A stretch of 64,000 nt of DNA from Pseudohongiella sp. (GTDB lineage Bacteria > Pseudomonadota > Gammaproteobacteria > Pseudomonadales > Pseudohongiellaceae), in NCBI GenBank assembly GCA_013204155.1, contig JABMOK010000186.1:16210-80209 (forward strand), in the 5' to 3' direction. The position numbers and the translations under genes were made by a program. Positions 52,153 to 62,260 of the stretch are shown here, one piece after another. Each line of letters begins with the position of its first letter. Position 1 is the first letter of the stretch. The notes below the pieces were generated by a model. The model had not been told where the DNA came from. It saw nothing but the letters and a program-made list of their open reading frames with translations, and did no database searches.

Positions 52153-52848
52153 TCAGACTTCCAGCCACTCGGCACGCACTGCATCTTCCCCCATAAGGCT
52201 GTCAGCCGTGCCCTCATACACAATTTTGCCGTGACCCATGACATACAGGCGATGGGAGATCTTCAAGGCGATCGAGAGTTTTTGTTCGACTAACAAGATG
52301 GCAACGCCGCGCCTGGCGATCTCCTGCAACAGGTTTGCAACTTGTTCAACAATTTTTGGCGCCAGGCCTTCCGTAGGCTCGTCGATCATGATCATGTCCG
52401 GGTCGCCCATCAGGGTTCGGCACATGCACAACATCTGTTGTTCGCCGCCGCTAAGCACACCCCCCTCCACATCGGCCCTTTCGCCAAGATTGGGAAACAT
52501 TCTGAACATTTCATCGATAGTCCAGCGACCCTGTGTCTGGGTGGATTTCATTCCCAGGATCAAATTTTGTCGTACCGTGAGCGAAGGGAAGATGTCACGA
52601 TTTTCAGGAACATAACCCAGGCCCAGATGGGCGATTTCAAAACTCTCCTTGCCGGCTATTTCCAGGCCCTTAAATTTAATCGAGCCCTGGGGCGCAACTT
52701 CTCCCATAATCGTTTTCACGGTGGTCGATCGGCCAACACCATTACGACCTAGCAGGCTGACTATCTCACCTTTTTGCACGTTAAAATTGACGCCTTGCAA
52801 AATATGGCTCTTGCCATAGTAGGCATGTAGATTACTCACCTCAAGCAC
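52153..52848 (-). CDS. livF: Branched-chain amino-acid-type ABC transporter ATP-binding protein
   Basis: Walker A LLGRNGVGRSTTVK, signature LSGGEQQM. Confidence 0.88.
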   Translation of the reverse strand: MLEVSNLHAYYGKSHILQGVNFNVQKGEIVSLLGRNGVGRSTTVKTIMGEVAPQGSIKFKGLEIAGKESFEIAHLGLGYVPENRDIFPSLTVRQNLILGMKSTQTQGRWTIDEMFRMFPNLGERADVEGGVLSGGEQQMLCMCRTLMGDPDMIMIDEPTEGLAPKIVEQVANLLQEIARRGVAILLVEQKLSIALKISHRLYVMGHGKIVYEGTADSLMGEDAVRAEWLEV

Positions 52849-53593
52849 TGGTCACCACCTCCCCAAGATAGGCTTCCTGAACTTTCGGGTTGGCGCGTAT
52901 ATTTTCTGGCGTGTCGGTGGCGATTATTTCCCCGTACACCAGCACGGAAATTCTATCGGCAACATCAAACACAATACTCATATCATGTTCCACCATGATC
53001 AGGGTTTTGCCTTCGGTGATGCGTCGTATCAGTTCTACTGCGTTTTCAGCCTCGCTGTGGCTCATGCCGGCAACCGGTTCATCCAACATGACCAATTCGG
53101 CACCACTTGCAATTGCAATGCCCAACTCCAGCGCGCGTTGCTGTGCGTAGGCCAGTTCGCCAGAGGGAAACAAGGCCTTGTCTTTAAGTCCAATTTGCTC
53201 CAGTACATGCATGGTTTTTTCGTTAAGTTCAGTTTGCTTGCCGAGTAGATGCCAGAATGAATATCCATATCCATTGGACCATAGCAGGGCGCAACGCACA
53301 TTCTCGAAGACATTCAGGCGCGGGAAAATATTGGTTACCTGGAAACTGCGGGCTAAGCCTAATCGGGCTATTTCGTATGGGGGTTTGTTTTGTATTTCTG
53401 CGCCATTGAAGTTTATTGTGCCAGCTGTCACATTATAGCGACCGCTTATCAGATGAAATAGAGTCGATTTTCCGGCGCCATTGGGGCCGATGATCGCATG
53501 TTTCTCACCTTCTTTGATGTCTAGCGAAACGCCGCGAATAATTTCGCTTACACCGAAATTTTTGCGTACATCTTTGAGGGTGAGAATGCTCAT
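52841..53593 (-). CDS. livG: Branched-chain amino-acid-type ABC transporter ATP-binding protein
   Basis: IIGPNGAGKSTLFHLISGRY...LDEPVAGMSHSEAE. Confidence 0.88.
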   Translation of the reverse strand: MSILTLKDVRKNFGVSEIIRGVSLDIKEGEKHAIIGPNGAGKSTLFHLISGRYNVTAGTINFNGAEIQNKPPYEIARLGLARSFQVTNIFPRLNVFENVRCALLWSNGYGYSFWHLLGKQTELNEKTMHVLEQIGLKDKALFPSGELAYAQQRALELGIAIASGAELVMLDEPVAGMSHSEAENAVELIRRITEGKTLIMVEHDMSIVFDVADRISVLVYGEIIATDTPENIRANPKVQEAYLGEVVTSA

Positions 53594-54828
53594 GATTCAG
53601 TTTTCTCGCTAGCGGGAATTGCGTTAGCTGACTCCCAGGCGTCACGAAGCTGCGGCAAGGATCGGCGAGTGGCATAAAATGCTGCCACGGCAATAGTTAT
53701 AGCCACTATCCAGGTCAGTGCTGCATCTGTAGCGAGTTGCATACCGAAAAAGGAAAAACTCTGTTCCTCGGTCTGCATCATCTCAATCATTGCTACACAC
53801 GTCATGGAAAACAAGAAGGCGGGAATTCCGCTTATCAGATAGGGCAGGGCGAGCTGCTTCAGATTGCCTCTTAGCCAGGCAGTCTGATGCATCATGATGA
53901 AGCCAGCAAAGCCTCTTGGTAGAAACATCACCGTGAGGATAAACATAATGCCCAGATACAGCATCCACAGTTCTGAATAGTTGCTCAGCAGTGAATTCAT
54001 CAGGGTGAGAATTACCGCGCCAATGATTGGGCCGATGAAATAACCCAGGCCGCCAATGTAGGCCATGAGCAGTACGCGGCCAGAGGTAATCGCATTCAGG
54101 TTTTCTTCTGTTATAAATTCATAATTGAGCGCGAAAAGCCCGCCAGCGATGCCGGCAAACAGGCCGGAGGCGCAGAAGGAAATAAATCGAACCCGGCGTG
54201 CGCTGTACCCAATAAACTCCGCGCGTTCTGGATTTTCGCGCACGGCATTCGCCATTCGCCCCGCTGGAGTTTGCGTAAACAGATACATAAATACAGTGGC
54301 AATGAACACCCATATTGCCGCCAAATAATAGATCTCCAGGTCCTGGGCGAAGTCGACGCCGAAAAATAGTGGGCCGAACGTGCGGTCGCCGCTTATACCC
54401 GCTTCGCCACCGAAGAAATCGGTGAAGATAAGTGATGTTGCGGCGATCAGTTCGCCAATACCTAAAGAGATCATGGCGAAAATAGTGCCTGCTTTGCGGG
54501 TAGAGAAGCTGCCTATAAAAATAGCCGCGAGCAAGCCTATGACACCACCGATGAGGGGAATGAAAAGGATCGAAAAATAGACTGTTTCAAACTCAATCAA
54601 TATCAGCGCGTGTACTGCCAGAAAGCCTCCCAAACCGAAATACACAGCATGCCCAAATGACAACATTCCGCCTTGTCCCAGCAACATGTTGTAACTGAGG
54701 GAAAAGACGATGGCGATCGCCATCTGATTGAAGATCGATATCGCCAGAATTGAATCGAAGAATTGTGGCAAGGCGAGCAGGACTATCAGGTAGCCAATCC
54801 AGACGGAGAGTTTTTTAATCATCCCCAT
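53590..54828 (-). CDS. livM: Branched-chain amino-acid-type ABC transporter permease
   Basis: YNMLLGQGGMLSFGHAVYFGLGGFLAVHAL...; start near 54828 (MGMIKKL). Confidence 0.88.
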   Translation of the reverse strand: MGMIKKLSVWIGYLIVLLALPQFFDSILAISIFNQMAIAIVFSLSYNMLLGQGGMLSFGHAVYFGLGGFLAVHALILIEFETVYFSILFIPLIGGVIGLLAAIFIGSFSTRKAGTIFAMISLGIGELIAATSLIFTDFFGGEAGISGDRTFGPLFFGVDFAQDLEIYYLAAIWVFIATVFMYLFTQTPAGRMANAVRENPERAEFIGYSARRVRFISFCASGLFAGIAGGLFALNYEFITEENLNAITSGRVLLMAYIGGLGYFIGPIIGAVILTLMNSLLSNYSELWMLYLGIMFILTVMFLPRGFAGFIMMHQTAWLRGNLKQLALPYLISGIPAFLFSMTCVAMIEMMQTEEQSFSFFGMQLATDAALTWIVAITIAVAAFYATRRSLPQLRDAWESANAIPASEKTES

Positions 54829-55778
54829 TATTCTTCTCGCTTGCCCAATAGTCCGGTGGGTCTGAAGATCAATACCAGAACCAATAAAAGGAATGGCAGT
54901 ATTGGTGCCACTTGGGGCAGTGTGAGGGTCCATAGATCATTAAGTGGATGACTGGATTCGAATGAAACACCGATGAGGTTGAGTAGCTCGGGCATGCCCA
55001 CGTCTGAGGCAATGGCATAGGATTGCAATAAACCAATCAGCAGCGAGGCGATAAAGGCTCCCGCTAATGAGCCCAGACCCCCGATGACCACGATTACAAA
55101 AACGATGCTGCCTAATACCGCGGCCATACCAGGAAAGGTAGTCAGCACGGGACCCGCAATGACCCCGGCCAATCCGGCAAGCGCCGTGCCGACGCCAAAT
55201 ACCCCCATGAAAATGAGCGGCACATTGTGCCCCAGATTCGCCACCGTGTTGGGGTGTGTTATCGCCGCCTGAATAATAATGCCGATGCGACTGCGGGTAA
55301 GCACACGGTACAGGCAGATGAAGATACCCAGGGATATGGCAATCATGAATCCTCGATAGGCTGAGAACTCCTGACCGAAGAGTGTGAACAGCGGAAAATC
55401 GAGAATATCGGGCGACTGATAATTTTTGGTGTCACGGCCCCAGATAAACTGGATGGCTTCCTCGACCAGGAAGGCTAGGCCGAACGTAAATACCAGTTCC
55501 GCGACGTGACCGGATTTATGCACACGGCGTAGGCCATAGCGTTCTACTAATGCACCAACGGAGCCAACAATGAGCGGGGCAAAAATCAGCCCAGCCCAAA
55601 ACCCCAGATACTGACTAATGGAAAAGGCAAAGTAGGCGCCGAGCATATAGAAGCTGGCATGAGCAAAGTTAAGCACACCCATCATGCTGAAGATCAGGGT
55701 CAGTCCGCTGGCCAGCATGAACAGTAGCAGGCCAGTTACCAGACCATTGAGGGTGGCGAATATGAGGACTTCTAACAT
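54828..55778 (-). CDS. livH: Branched-chain amino-acid-type ABC transporter permease
   Basis: LATLNGLVTGLLLFMLASGLTLIFSMMGVLNFAHASFYMLGAYF. Confidence 0.88.
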   Translation of the reverse strand: MLEVLIFATLNGLVTGLLLFMLASGLTLIFSMMGVLNFAHASFYMLGAYFAFSISQYLGFWAGLIFAPLIVGSVGALVERYGLRRVHKSGHVAELVFTFGLAFLVEEAIQFIWGRDTKNYQSPDILDFPLFTLFGQEFSAYRGFMIAISLGIFICLYRVLTRSRIGIIIQAAITHPNTVANLGHNVPLIFMGVFGVGTALAGLAGVIAGPVLTTFPGMAAVLGSIVFVIVVIGGLGSLAGAFIASLLIGLLQSYAIASDVGMPELLNLIGVSFESSHPLNDLWTLTLPQVAPILPFLLLVLVLIFRPTGLLGKREE

Positions 55779-55852
55779 GGTTGTTTTAGTAGTTCTGAAT
55801 TCTCAGTAGCGATGAGCTTAAGATCCCTGTTTTCGAGAGCGCCAGGCGCCGT

Positions 55853-57118
55853 TTAACGACGCGGTCGCTGCATCTGGCAACTGGACTCGACGATGGTTTC
55901 TTCGGCGGGCACATGGTATTCGCTGAGCAGGCCAAAACCGGAATTATCGGCGTCGAATTCAACCCCTTCGTCAGTATGCACAGAGACATGCAAGGACTGG
56001 AAAATTTGATGGTCGCTGCCGCGCATCCAGAGTTCTTCGCCACTCATGTTGGTGAAGCGCATATCTTCAAGCGCCAAGGCAATAGTATAGGGATCGGTAC
56101 TCTGAGTTTCTTCCATGGCAGTGACCATCATCTGCAGGGCGTTGACTATGCGTTGCTGGGTGACGTCGTTATTGGGGTTCTTTGCCTTAAAGGCGCGAAT
56201 AAAGTCTTTTCTGGTTTCAGTTGGAATGGGATTAGAGGATTCATTGTGCACCAGTCGGATCAGGTTTTTTCCGTCTTCACCCAAGGTGGCGGTGATTCCA
56301 TCGTAGGCCGCATAAAAAGTGTACACGGGTATTTCCAATCCGGAATCAATGATAGAGCGCGCCAGAGAAACCATGTCGGCGCCAAAGTTTCCGGTGATCA
56401 CGGCATCGGCACCGGATGAAACAATTTTTGTGACATAAGGCGTGAAGTCCTTAACCTGTCCGATCGGATGAAACTCGTTGCCGACGATTTCTATGTCTGG
56501 ACGTTTTTCATTTAACAAGCGAATCGATGTGTCTGCGACTACATGGCCAAAGGAATAATCCTGGCCGATGATATACATGCTCTTGATATCTTGATTTTGC
56601 GCAATATAGTCTGTTAGCACGTTTAGTTTCATCACCGCGTGAGCGTCGAATCGAAAATGCCAAAAGCTGCAATCCTCTTCGGTAAGAGCCGGGTCAACCG
56701 CCGAATAATTAATTTGTAGCACTTCCATTTCGGGATTGCGTCGATTATGTCGCGCAATCGTGGTGCTCAGGGTGTTGGCTACGGCCGAGCTATTGCCCTG
56801 GAAAATAATTTGCAGCCCGTCGCTAACCGCGCGTCTGAATTGCAATTGCGTGTCGGTCGGACTTTGCTTGTTATCCAGTGGAACGATCTCGATCATGCGG
56901 CCACCGAGTATTCCGCCCTTGGAGTTGTACAAATAATCGGCGGCGAATTGCAGGATTTTCAAACCGCTGGTGCCGATGGAGGCAAAGGTGCCGGAAAGAG
57001 GGTCCATAAAGGCGATGCGTACTGGTTCTTGCGCCTGGCTGGCAGTGCTCAGAGAGAGCAGGCTCACCAACAGTAAGCCATTCAATCTAAAGGAGAATAT
57101 TTTACTTTTCATGGGCAA
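55853..57118 (-). CDS. ABC transporter substrate-binding protein (branched-chain amino-acid/amide type)
   Basis: Signal peptide; VRIAFMDPLSGTFASIGTSGLKILQFAADYLYNSKGGILGGRMIEIVPLDN. Confidence 0.88.
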   Translation of the reverse strand: MPMKSKIFSFRLNGLLLVSLLSLSTASQAQEPVRIAFMDPLSGTFASIGTSGLKILQFAADYLYNSKGGILGGRMIEIVPLDNKQSPTDTQLQFRRAVSDGLQIIFQGNSSAVANTLSTTIARHNRRNPEMEVLQINYSAVDPALTEEDCSFWHFRFDAHAVMKLNVLTDYIAQNQDIKSMYIIGQDYSFGHVVADTSIRLLNEKRPDIEIVGNEFHPIGQVKDFTPYVTKIVSSGADAVITGNFGADMVSLARSIIDSGLEIPVYTFYAAYDGITATLGEDGKNLIRLVHNESSNPIPTETRKDFIRAFKAKNPNNDVTQQRIVNALQMMVTAMEETQSTDPYTIALALEDMRFTNMSGEELWMRGSDHQIFQSLHVSVHTDEGVEFDADNSGFGLLSEYHVPAEETIVESSCQMQRPRR

Positions 57119-57468
57119 TATCTTTGTTTTTTTATTAATAATCCGTACTCAGGCAGAGGGAACGGAGCGAAACTTGACAGTAACCTAGAGTCTCACCTGA
57201 ATCAAGAACCCGCCACCGCTTTGCGTCGAGACGATGAATATCCCTGATTGTTGCAGAACGAGGCGCTTTACCGTGGCAGAATTCAGGCCTCGGGGAATTG
57301 AATGAGAACCCGGATTTGTCGCTTAACGGCAACAGCCGCGCTGGGTTTGGGTTTTGTAGTGAGTGGGGTTGCAGCTAGACCCCGGTTCCCCGAGCACATT
57401 CTGGTGTGCGTCGGCGCGTGGCTGTGTTTAACTTACTTCGGGTGAATCACTCTCTTGTCTGGAATTCC

Positions 57469-57873
57469 ATGTTGAAAATAGTAGAGTCGGAAATTGAGTT
57501 CAGCGCTATCCGCGCCAGTGGTCCGGGTGGGCAGAATGTGAATAAAGTATCGACTGCCGTGCAGCTTCGATTTGATATTCATCGTTCAAGCTTGCCGCAA
57601 ACAACCAAAGACCGACTGATGAAATATTCTGATCGCCGGATTAACAAAGAAGGCGCCATTGTTATTAAAGCCCAACGTTTTCGAAGTCAGGACAAAAACA
57701 AACAAGATGCTATTGATCGATTGCATAAATTGGTAGCCGAGGGGTCGAAAGTAGAACAAAAACGAATCGCAACCAGACCGGGCAGAGCGGCAAAAGAGCG
57801 AAGGCTAAAAGAAAAGAAAAGATTGGGTGACAAGAAGGTCCGCCGAGGCAATATCGGCTCACTGGATCAGTAA
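57469..57873 (+). CDS. arfB: Alternative ribosome-rescue factor ArfB
   Basis: SGPGGQNVNKVSTAVQLRFDI GGQ motif, basic C-terminal tail. Confidence 0.9.
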   Translation: MLKIVESEIEFSAIRASGPGGQNVNKVSTAVQLRFDIHRSSLPQTTKDRLMKYSDRRINKEGAIVIKAQRFRSQDKNKQDAIDRLHKLVAEGSKVEQKRIATRPGRAAKERRLKEKKRLGDKKVRRGNIGSLDQ

Positions 57874-57890
57874 GCTAAGAGGGATTCACT

Positions 57891-58274
57891 GTGGTGATCA
57901 AAAGCATTTCACATATCACCGTTTATGTTAGCGATCAGGACCAGGCTCTGCGTTGGTATCAGAATAATCTGGGCTTCGAGGTTTGTATGGACAACGATGT
58001 AATGCTTCCCGGTAAGCGTTGGTTAACCGTCTGCCCTGCCGGCAATCAGGCACTACAATTTGTATTAGTGTTGGCGAGTAACGAAGAAGAGCAAAGCCGA
58101 GTGGGCAATAATCTTATGACCGTGTTGGCGAGTAATGATTGTATCGGTGATATGGCTACCCTGGCTCGGCAAGAAGTTGAAATTGTCGGTCCACCGGAAG
58201 AAATGCCCTGGGGTATATCGGGTATTATTCGGGATTTATACGGCAATCCTTATAATTTGGTAGGCCCACGGTAG
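57891..58274 (+). CDS. VOC family protein
   Basis: SISHITVYVSDQDQALRWYQNNLGFEV...IIRDLYGNPYNLV. Confidence 0.88.
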   Translation: MVIKSISHITVYVSDQDQALRWYQNNLGFEVCMDNDVMLPGKRWLTVCPAGNQALQFVLVLASNEEEQSRVGNNLMTVLASNDCIGDMATLARQEVEIVGPPEEMPWGISGIIRDLYGNPYNLVGPR

Positions 58275-58440
58275 ATTGATTCACTTTTAATTAAAAACAA
58301 GCAAGCTGAAAGGCTGGTAGGGAGGTCTGTGAGTAGTCTCTGGGCCTGATAACAGCGAAGAAATGCAATATAGTAGCTGCTAGGAATTTAGTTCTATACA
58401 ATCATTTCGGAATAATAATAATCGTCAAAGGAATAAGCTA

Positions 58441-59472
58441 ATGAAAAAATCACTCGCGATATTTGGCCTGGTGCTGCTTGCCGGCAACTCGATCCAGGTT
58501 CTTGCTCAGACCATCAGCCCTGCAGCGGCGCAGTTGGCGCTCGAGGCGCGCACCCCACAGATCAATGTCATTGAGGAAATTCTACCGCTACGCATCCCGG
58601 GCCATACCCTGGGTGAGACCGAGGGCGTGGCGATGAATAAGGACGGCCATCTGTTCGTCTATTCGCGCACCGGCTTTAGCGGCTCCTCGCGCGGAGGCAA
58701 TGCAGCCAAGCTGTTTGAGTTCGACCAGAATTTTAATTATGTAAAGGAATGGATTCCCGATTCCTATGGCGAGTCGTTTGCCCATGTAGTGCGCGTCGAT
58801 CCGGAGCAAAATGTCTGGGTTGTGGACGAAGGCTCCAACACGGTAATCAAGGTGGACCCGACCGGCCTGATACAGATGGTTTTGGGTCGCAAGCCGGAAT
58901 CCCTCGACTGGTGGGAAGAGTTTGTTGAGCAGGGCGACACGGACACAGACCTGCATCCGGAGGGCAGAATGGGCACCTTTAACCGTCCGACGGACGTCGC
59001 CTGGGGCCCGGACGGCAGCATTTTTGTCAGCGACGGCTACAACAACTCGCGCGTGGTCAAGATCTCCAAGGACGGTGTCTGGGAGAAGACCTTCGGCACC
59101 TTTGGCGATGGCGACGGCCAGATGCGCACCCCGCACGGGATCGCGGCAGGCTATGGTCATGTCTATGTCGCGGACCGCGGCAATCGCCGTATTCAGGTGT
59201 TCGACTACGACCTGAACTTCGAGAGATACATCACCAATATCGGCGCGCCCTGGACCGTACAGGTGACGCCAAAATATATCTATAGCGGTGACGGTAATGG
59301 CAAGATATATCGTCTCGACCATGAAGGCAACCTGCTGGGTTGGGCCCAGACCAGTCTGGGACAGGGCCAGACCGGATGCCTGATTCACTCCCTCGAGGCC
59401 GTAAGTGATACCGTCCTCTACAAGGGCGCCTGCTCCTTGTGGAATGTTGAAAAATTCACCTTTCCTGAGTAA
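58441..59472 (+). CDS. NHL-repeat beta-propeller protein (peptidyl-hydroxyglycine lyase-like)
   Basis: Repeated NRPTDVAWGPDGSIFVSDGYNNSRVVK, TPHGIAAGYGHVYVADRGNRRIQVF. Confidence 0.82.
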   Translation: MKKSLAIFGLVLLAGNSIQVLAQTISPAAAQLALEARTPQINVIEEILPLRIPGHTLGETEGVAMNKDGHLFVYSRTGFSGSSRGGNAAKLFEFDQNFNYVKEWIPDSYGESFAHVVRVDPEQNVWVVDEGSNTVIKVDPTGLIQMVLGRKPESLDWWEEFVEQGDTDTDLHPEGRMGTFNRPTDVAWGPDGSIFVSDGYNNSRVVKISKDGVWEKTFGTFGDGDGQMRTPHGIAAGYGHVYVADRGNRRIQVFDYDLNFERYITNIGAPWTVQVTPKYIYSGDGNGKIYRLDHEGNLLGWAQTSLGQGQTGCLIHSLEAVSDTVLYKGACSLWNVEKFTFPE

Positions 59473-59522
59473 CCCCGAAGGGGTCAGATGCAGTCTGGCA
59501 TTTCAAGACAGTATCTGACTCC
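59471..59522. repeat. REP-like double hairpin
   Basis: ACCCCgaaGGGGT then GTCAGATgcagtct...aagacagtATCTGAC. Confidence 0.5.
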
Positions 59523-59611
59523 ATCTCAAAGTGAATGTCAGCTTCTGGTTGTGAGTTCAATTGGTCAGCGCAACACACTACTATTGTAAGTAAAAGGTGG
59601 AGTGCTGCATC

Positions 59612-59747
59612 ATGGTTTATCGAACCCGACTGAAATACACAGATTCAATGAAGTCCTTTATTTGGGACCGATACGGGCAAGCTGTTCGAGGAACTCAAGA
59701 GACGCAAGGTCTTTCGAGTGGCCGCGGTGTATGCTCTGGTGGCCTGA
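59612..59747 (+). pseudogene. Junction of IS30-family transposase N-terminal remnant and TPR/cyclase-type protein N-terminal remnant
   Basis: 59612: MVYRTRLKYTDSMKSFIWDRYGQ; other frame from 59670: DTGKLFEELKRRKVFRVAAVYALVA*. Confidence 0.55.
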
Positions 59748-59775
59748 GTGCTAATACAGAATAGGGATAATTGAG

Positions 59776-60381
59776 ATGATGCGTGCGTTGAAAATCGGTT
59801 TGCTGGTGGTCGTAGCCCTCGTTGTCATATCACTCCTGACACTGCGCGTAACCGGCCTAGAGCCCCAATACATCGATCCCCGTAGTGAAGCGTTTGCCGA
59901 GAACGGCCGGAGTTCCTCTCCGGGATTGTGGCTCACAGGGGAGGTCGTGCGTGAATCAGTGCCGAATTGGGACTGGGTCAACGACGTCAACGACCCGATC
60001 CGTGGAAACACGATAATGCTCGAGACTCGTACCTCGTATGGGATCCCCCACTCGGTCATGATTAACCTTACCGCCCGCGGCGACAAACTCTACATTGGTG
60101 GAAGCGAACAAGATTCCAGACTACAAAAGGAGTTCCCCGACTCAAAAGCGTGGTGGGCTAACATCGAACGCGATCCGCGCGTACGCATGAAAATCGACGG
60201 AAAGATCTACGAAATGACGGTAGCATTGATTGCCGATCGAGCCGAAGTTGCCCAATTAATTGGCAGGGACCCCGTTACGAAAGTAATGGCTGCAGACGGG
60301 AAGGAACAGATCACCGGGGTGAGGCACTACTGGCGCGTTTACCAGCGAAACATCCCAGAGTATGGGGACGGCTCGCATTGA
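59776..60381 (+). CDS. Nitroreductase/deazaflavin-reductase (PNPOx-like) family protein, single N-terminal TM
   Basis: ARGDKLYIGGSEQDSRLQKEFPDSKAWWANIERDPRVRMKIDGKIYEM. Confidence 0.55.
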   Translation: MMRALKIGLLVVVALVVISLLTLRVTGLEPQYIDPRSEAFAENGRSSSPGLWLTGEVVRESVPNWDWVNDVNDPIRGNTIMLETRTSYGIPHSVMINLTARGDKLYIGGSEQDSRLQKEFPDSKAWWANIERDPRVRMKIDGKIYEMTVALIADRAEVAQLIGRDPVTKVMAADGKEQITGVRHYWRVYQRNIPEYGDGSH

Positions 60382-60403
60382 GATCGAGTAAAGGATTAGA
60401 TAG

Positions 60404-60928
60404 ATGAAATATCGGGCTCTGGTCAGCATCACCTTATTATTCCTGCTCTTTAATCAGGGGGTGCAGGCGCAGGATTCGCTGGTCAGTGCTGAATCCAGTT
60501 TTAGGTACATTGCCACGACTCTGGATAAATTTCGTGCCACTGGCAGGCTGGTCAATAATCCCGGAATAGACGGCGCGGATCTGGAGCACTTTATTGCCTT
60601 GCTGGATGATTTCTATCAGCAGTTCAGTCAGGGTTTCAACAGCGACAGTGCCATGTGTCAGTTTTATAGAGATCCCGAGAATGGCAGGATGACAATAGAA
60701 CAGCGAGCGGAATTAAGTTTCAGTTATTTGCGGGAGATTGGCGCGCGGCTTGAGCGTTATATTTCTATCGATGAGGATTTTCAGCTTGCGCTGGAACAAC
60801 AATTTGGCAGTATCTTGTTGCGCAATATCACGGCAGCTAAAGCGACTGCAATCAGCAATCAACGGCTGCCATCATCGAATTTCGATGAGGCAGCGATGAT
60901 TAATTTTGCCGACACGATGTGTGACTAA
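60404..60928 (+). CDS. Hypothetical secreted protein
   Basis: Signal peptide MKYRALVSITLLFLLFNQGVQA. Confidence 0.6.
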   Translation: MKYRALVSITLLFLLFNQGVQAQDSLVSAESSFRYIATTLDKFRATGRLVNNPGIDGADLEHFIALLDDFYQQFSQGFNSDSAMCQFYRDPENGRMTIEQRAELSFSYLREIGARLERYISIDEDFQLALEQQFGSILLRNITAAKATAISNQRLPSSNFDEAAMINFADTMCD

Positions 60929-60931
60929 GCA

Positions 60932-62131
60932 CTAATAAACTTCAAATAATCCAGCCGCTCCCATACCGCCGCCCACACACATGGTACAGACAACGTATTT
61001 GGCACCGCGCCGCTTACCTTCGATCAATGCGTGTCCCACCATGCGCGCGCCACTCATGCCATAGGGGTGACCTATGGAGATAGCACCACCATTGACGTTA
61101 AGTAATTCATTGGGAATGCCCAGTGTGTCCCGACAATAGATTACTTGCACGGCAAAGGCTTCATTCAGTTCCCATAAGCCGATATCGTCCATTTTCAAAT
61201 TATTACGCGCCAGCAGTTTGGGTATGGCGAACACCGGACCGATTCCCATCTCATCCGGTTCCAGACCCGCGACCGCCATGCCACGGTAGGCGCCCAGAGG
61301 CTGCAAGCCTTTCTGCTCGGCGAGTTTGCTGTCCATGATGACCGAAGCCGAGGCGCCGTCGGAGAGTTGACTGGCATTGCCGGGGGTTATTACGCCGCCT
61401 TCGAATACAGGCTTTAGTCCCTGCAAGCCTTCCAGGGTAGTAGTCGGACGATTACCTTCATCCTTCTCCAGTAGCGTGTCATGAACACTTTGCTGTTTGC
61501 TTTCTTTGTCCATGAACAGCATCTTCGATGGCATAGCAACGATTTCATCATCGAATGCCCCGGCTTGCTGCGCCGCCGCCGTTCTCTGCTGGCTCTGAAA
61601 GCTATACTCATCCTGTAAATCTCTGGAGATGTTGTAACGCTTGGCGACTATTTCTGCGGTCTGTAACATCGACATATACGCGTGTTCGGATTTGGCGATG
61701 ACGCCGGGGTCCTGTGCGCGATAAGCATTGCGATGCTCATTTTGCACCAGGGAGATGGATTCCAGACCGCCACCTACAACGATAGGCATACCATCATGGA
61801 TTACTTGTTTGGCGGCGGTGGCGATTGCCATCATGCCCGAGGCGCATTGTCGGTCCATGCTCATGCCGCCGACGGAGCTTGGCAAGCCTGCCGCTACGCC
61901 AGCTGTGCGTCCAATATTCTGGCCCGATGAACCCTGCTGCATGGCGCAACCCATTATCACATCGTCTATTTCGCCCGGGTCGATGCCCGCACGCTTAACC
62001 GCTTCTGCGATAGCATGACCACCCAGGCTTGGTGCATCGGTGTCATTAAAGGCGCCGCGATAGGCCTTGCCTATCGGCGTTCTGGCGGTGGATACAATTA
62101 CTGCTTCTTTAGTCATTCCAATCTCCATCAT
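60932..62131 (-). CDS. Thiolase (acetyl-CoA C-acyltransferase)
   Basis: [18 protein letters not shown]...[47 protein letters not shown]. Confidence 0.92.
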   Translation of the reverse strand: MMEIGMTKEAVIVSTARTPIGKAYRGAFNDTDAPSLGGHAIAEAVKRAGIDPGEIDDVIMGCAMQQGSSGQNIGRTAGVAAGLPSSVGGMSMDRQCASGMMAIATAAKQVIHDGMPIVVGGGLESISLVQNEHRNAYRAQDPGVIAKSEHAYMSMLQTAEIVAKRYNISRDLQDEYSFQSQQRTAAAQQAGAFDDEIVAMPSKMLFMDKESKQQSVHDTLLEKDEGNRPTTTLEGLQGLKPVFEGGVITPGNASQLSDGASASVIMDSKLAEQKGLQPLGAYRGMAVAGLEPDEMGIGPVFAIPKLLARNNLKMDDIGLWELNEAFAVQVIYCRDTLGIPNELLNVNGGAISIGHPYGMSGARMVGHALIEGKRRGAKYVVCTMCVGGGMGAAGLFEVY

Positions 62132-62215
62132 TACAACAATTTAATTTTCTCAGGCCTGGCACTAGCGGGCTCGACAGTCTTACTCTGTCTGGGCTTTCTG
62201 CGTTTGATCGCAAAC

Positions 62216-62260
62216 CTGTTTTTCGAAAATCTATTTTTCGCAAATCTATTTTTCGCAAAT
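62216..62260. repeat. Tandem repeat, 15 bp x 3 (ctatttttcgcaaat), contains the stop codon of the selenoprotein gene
   Basis: ctgtttttcgaaaat|ctatttttcgcaaat|ctatttttcgcaaat. Confidence 0.9.

Noticed and set aside
54829-54933. N-terminal extension of livM in the ORF track
   Set aside because: Overlaps livH coding sequence; membrane protein plausibly starts at 54828 or 54822.
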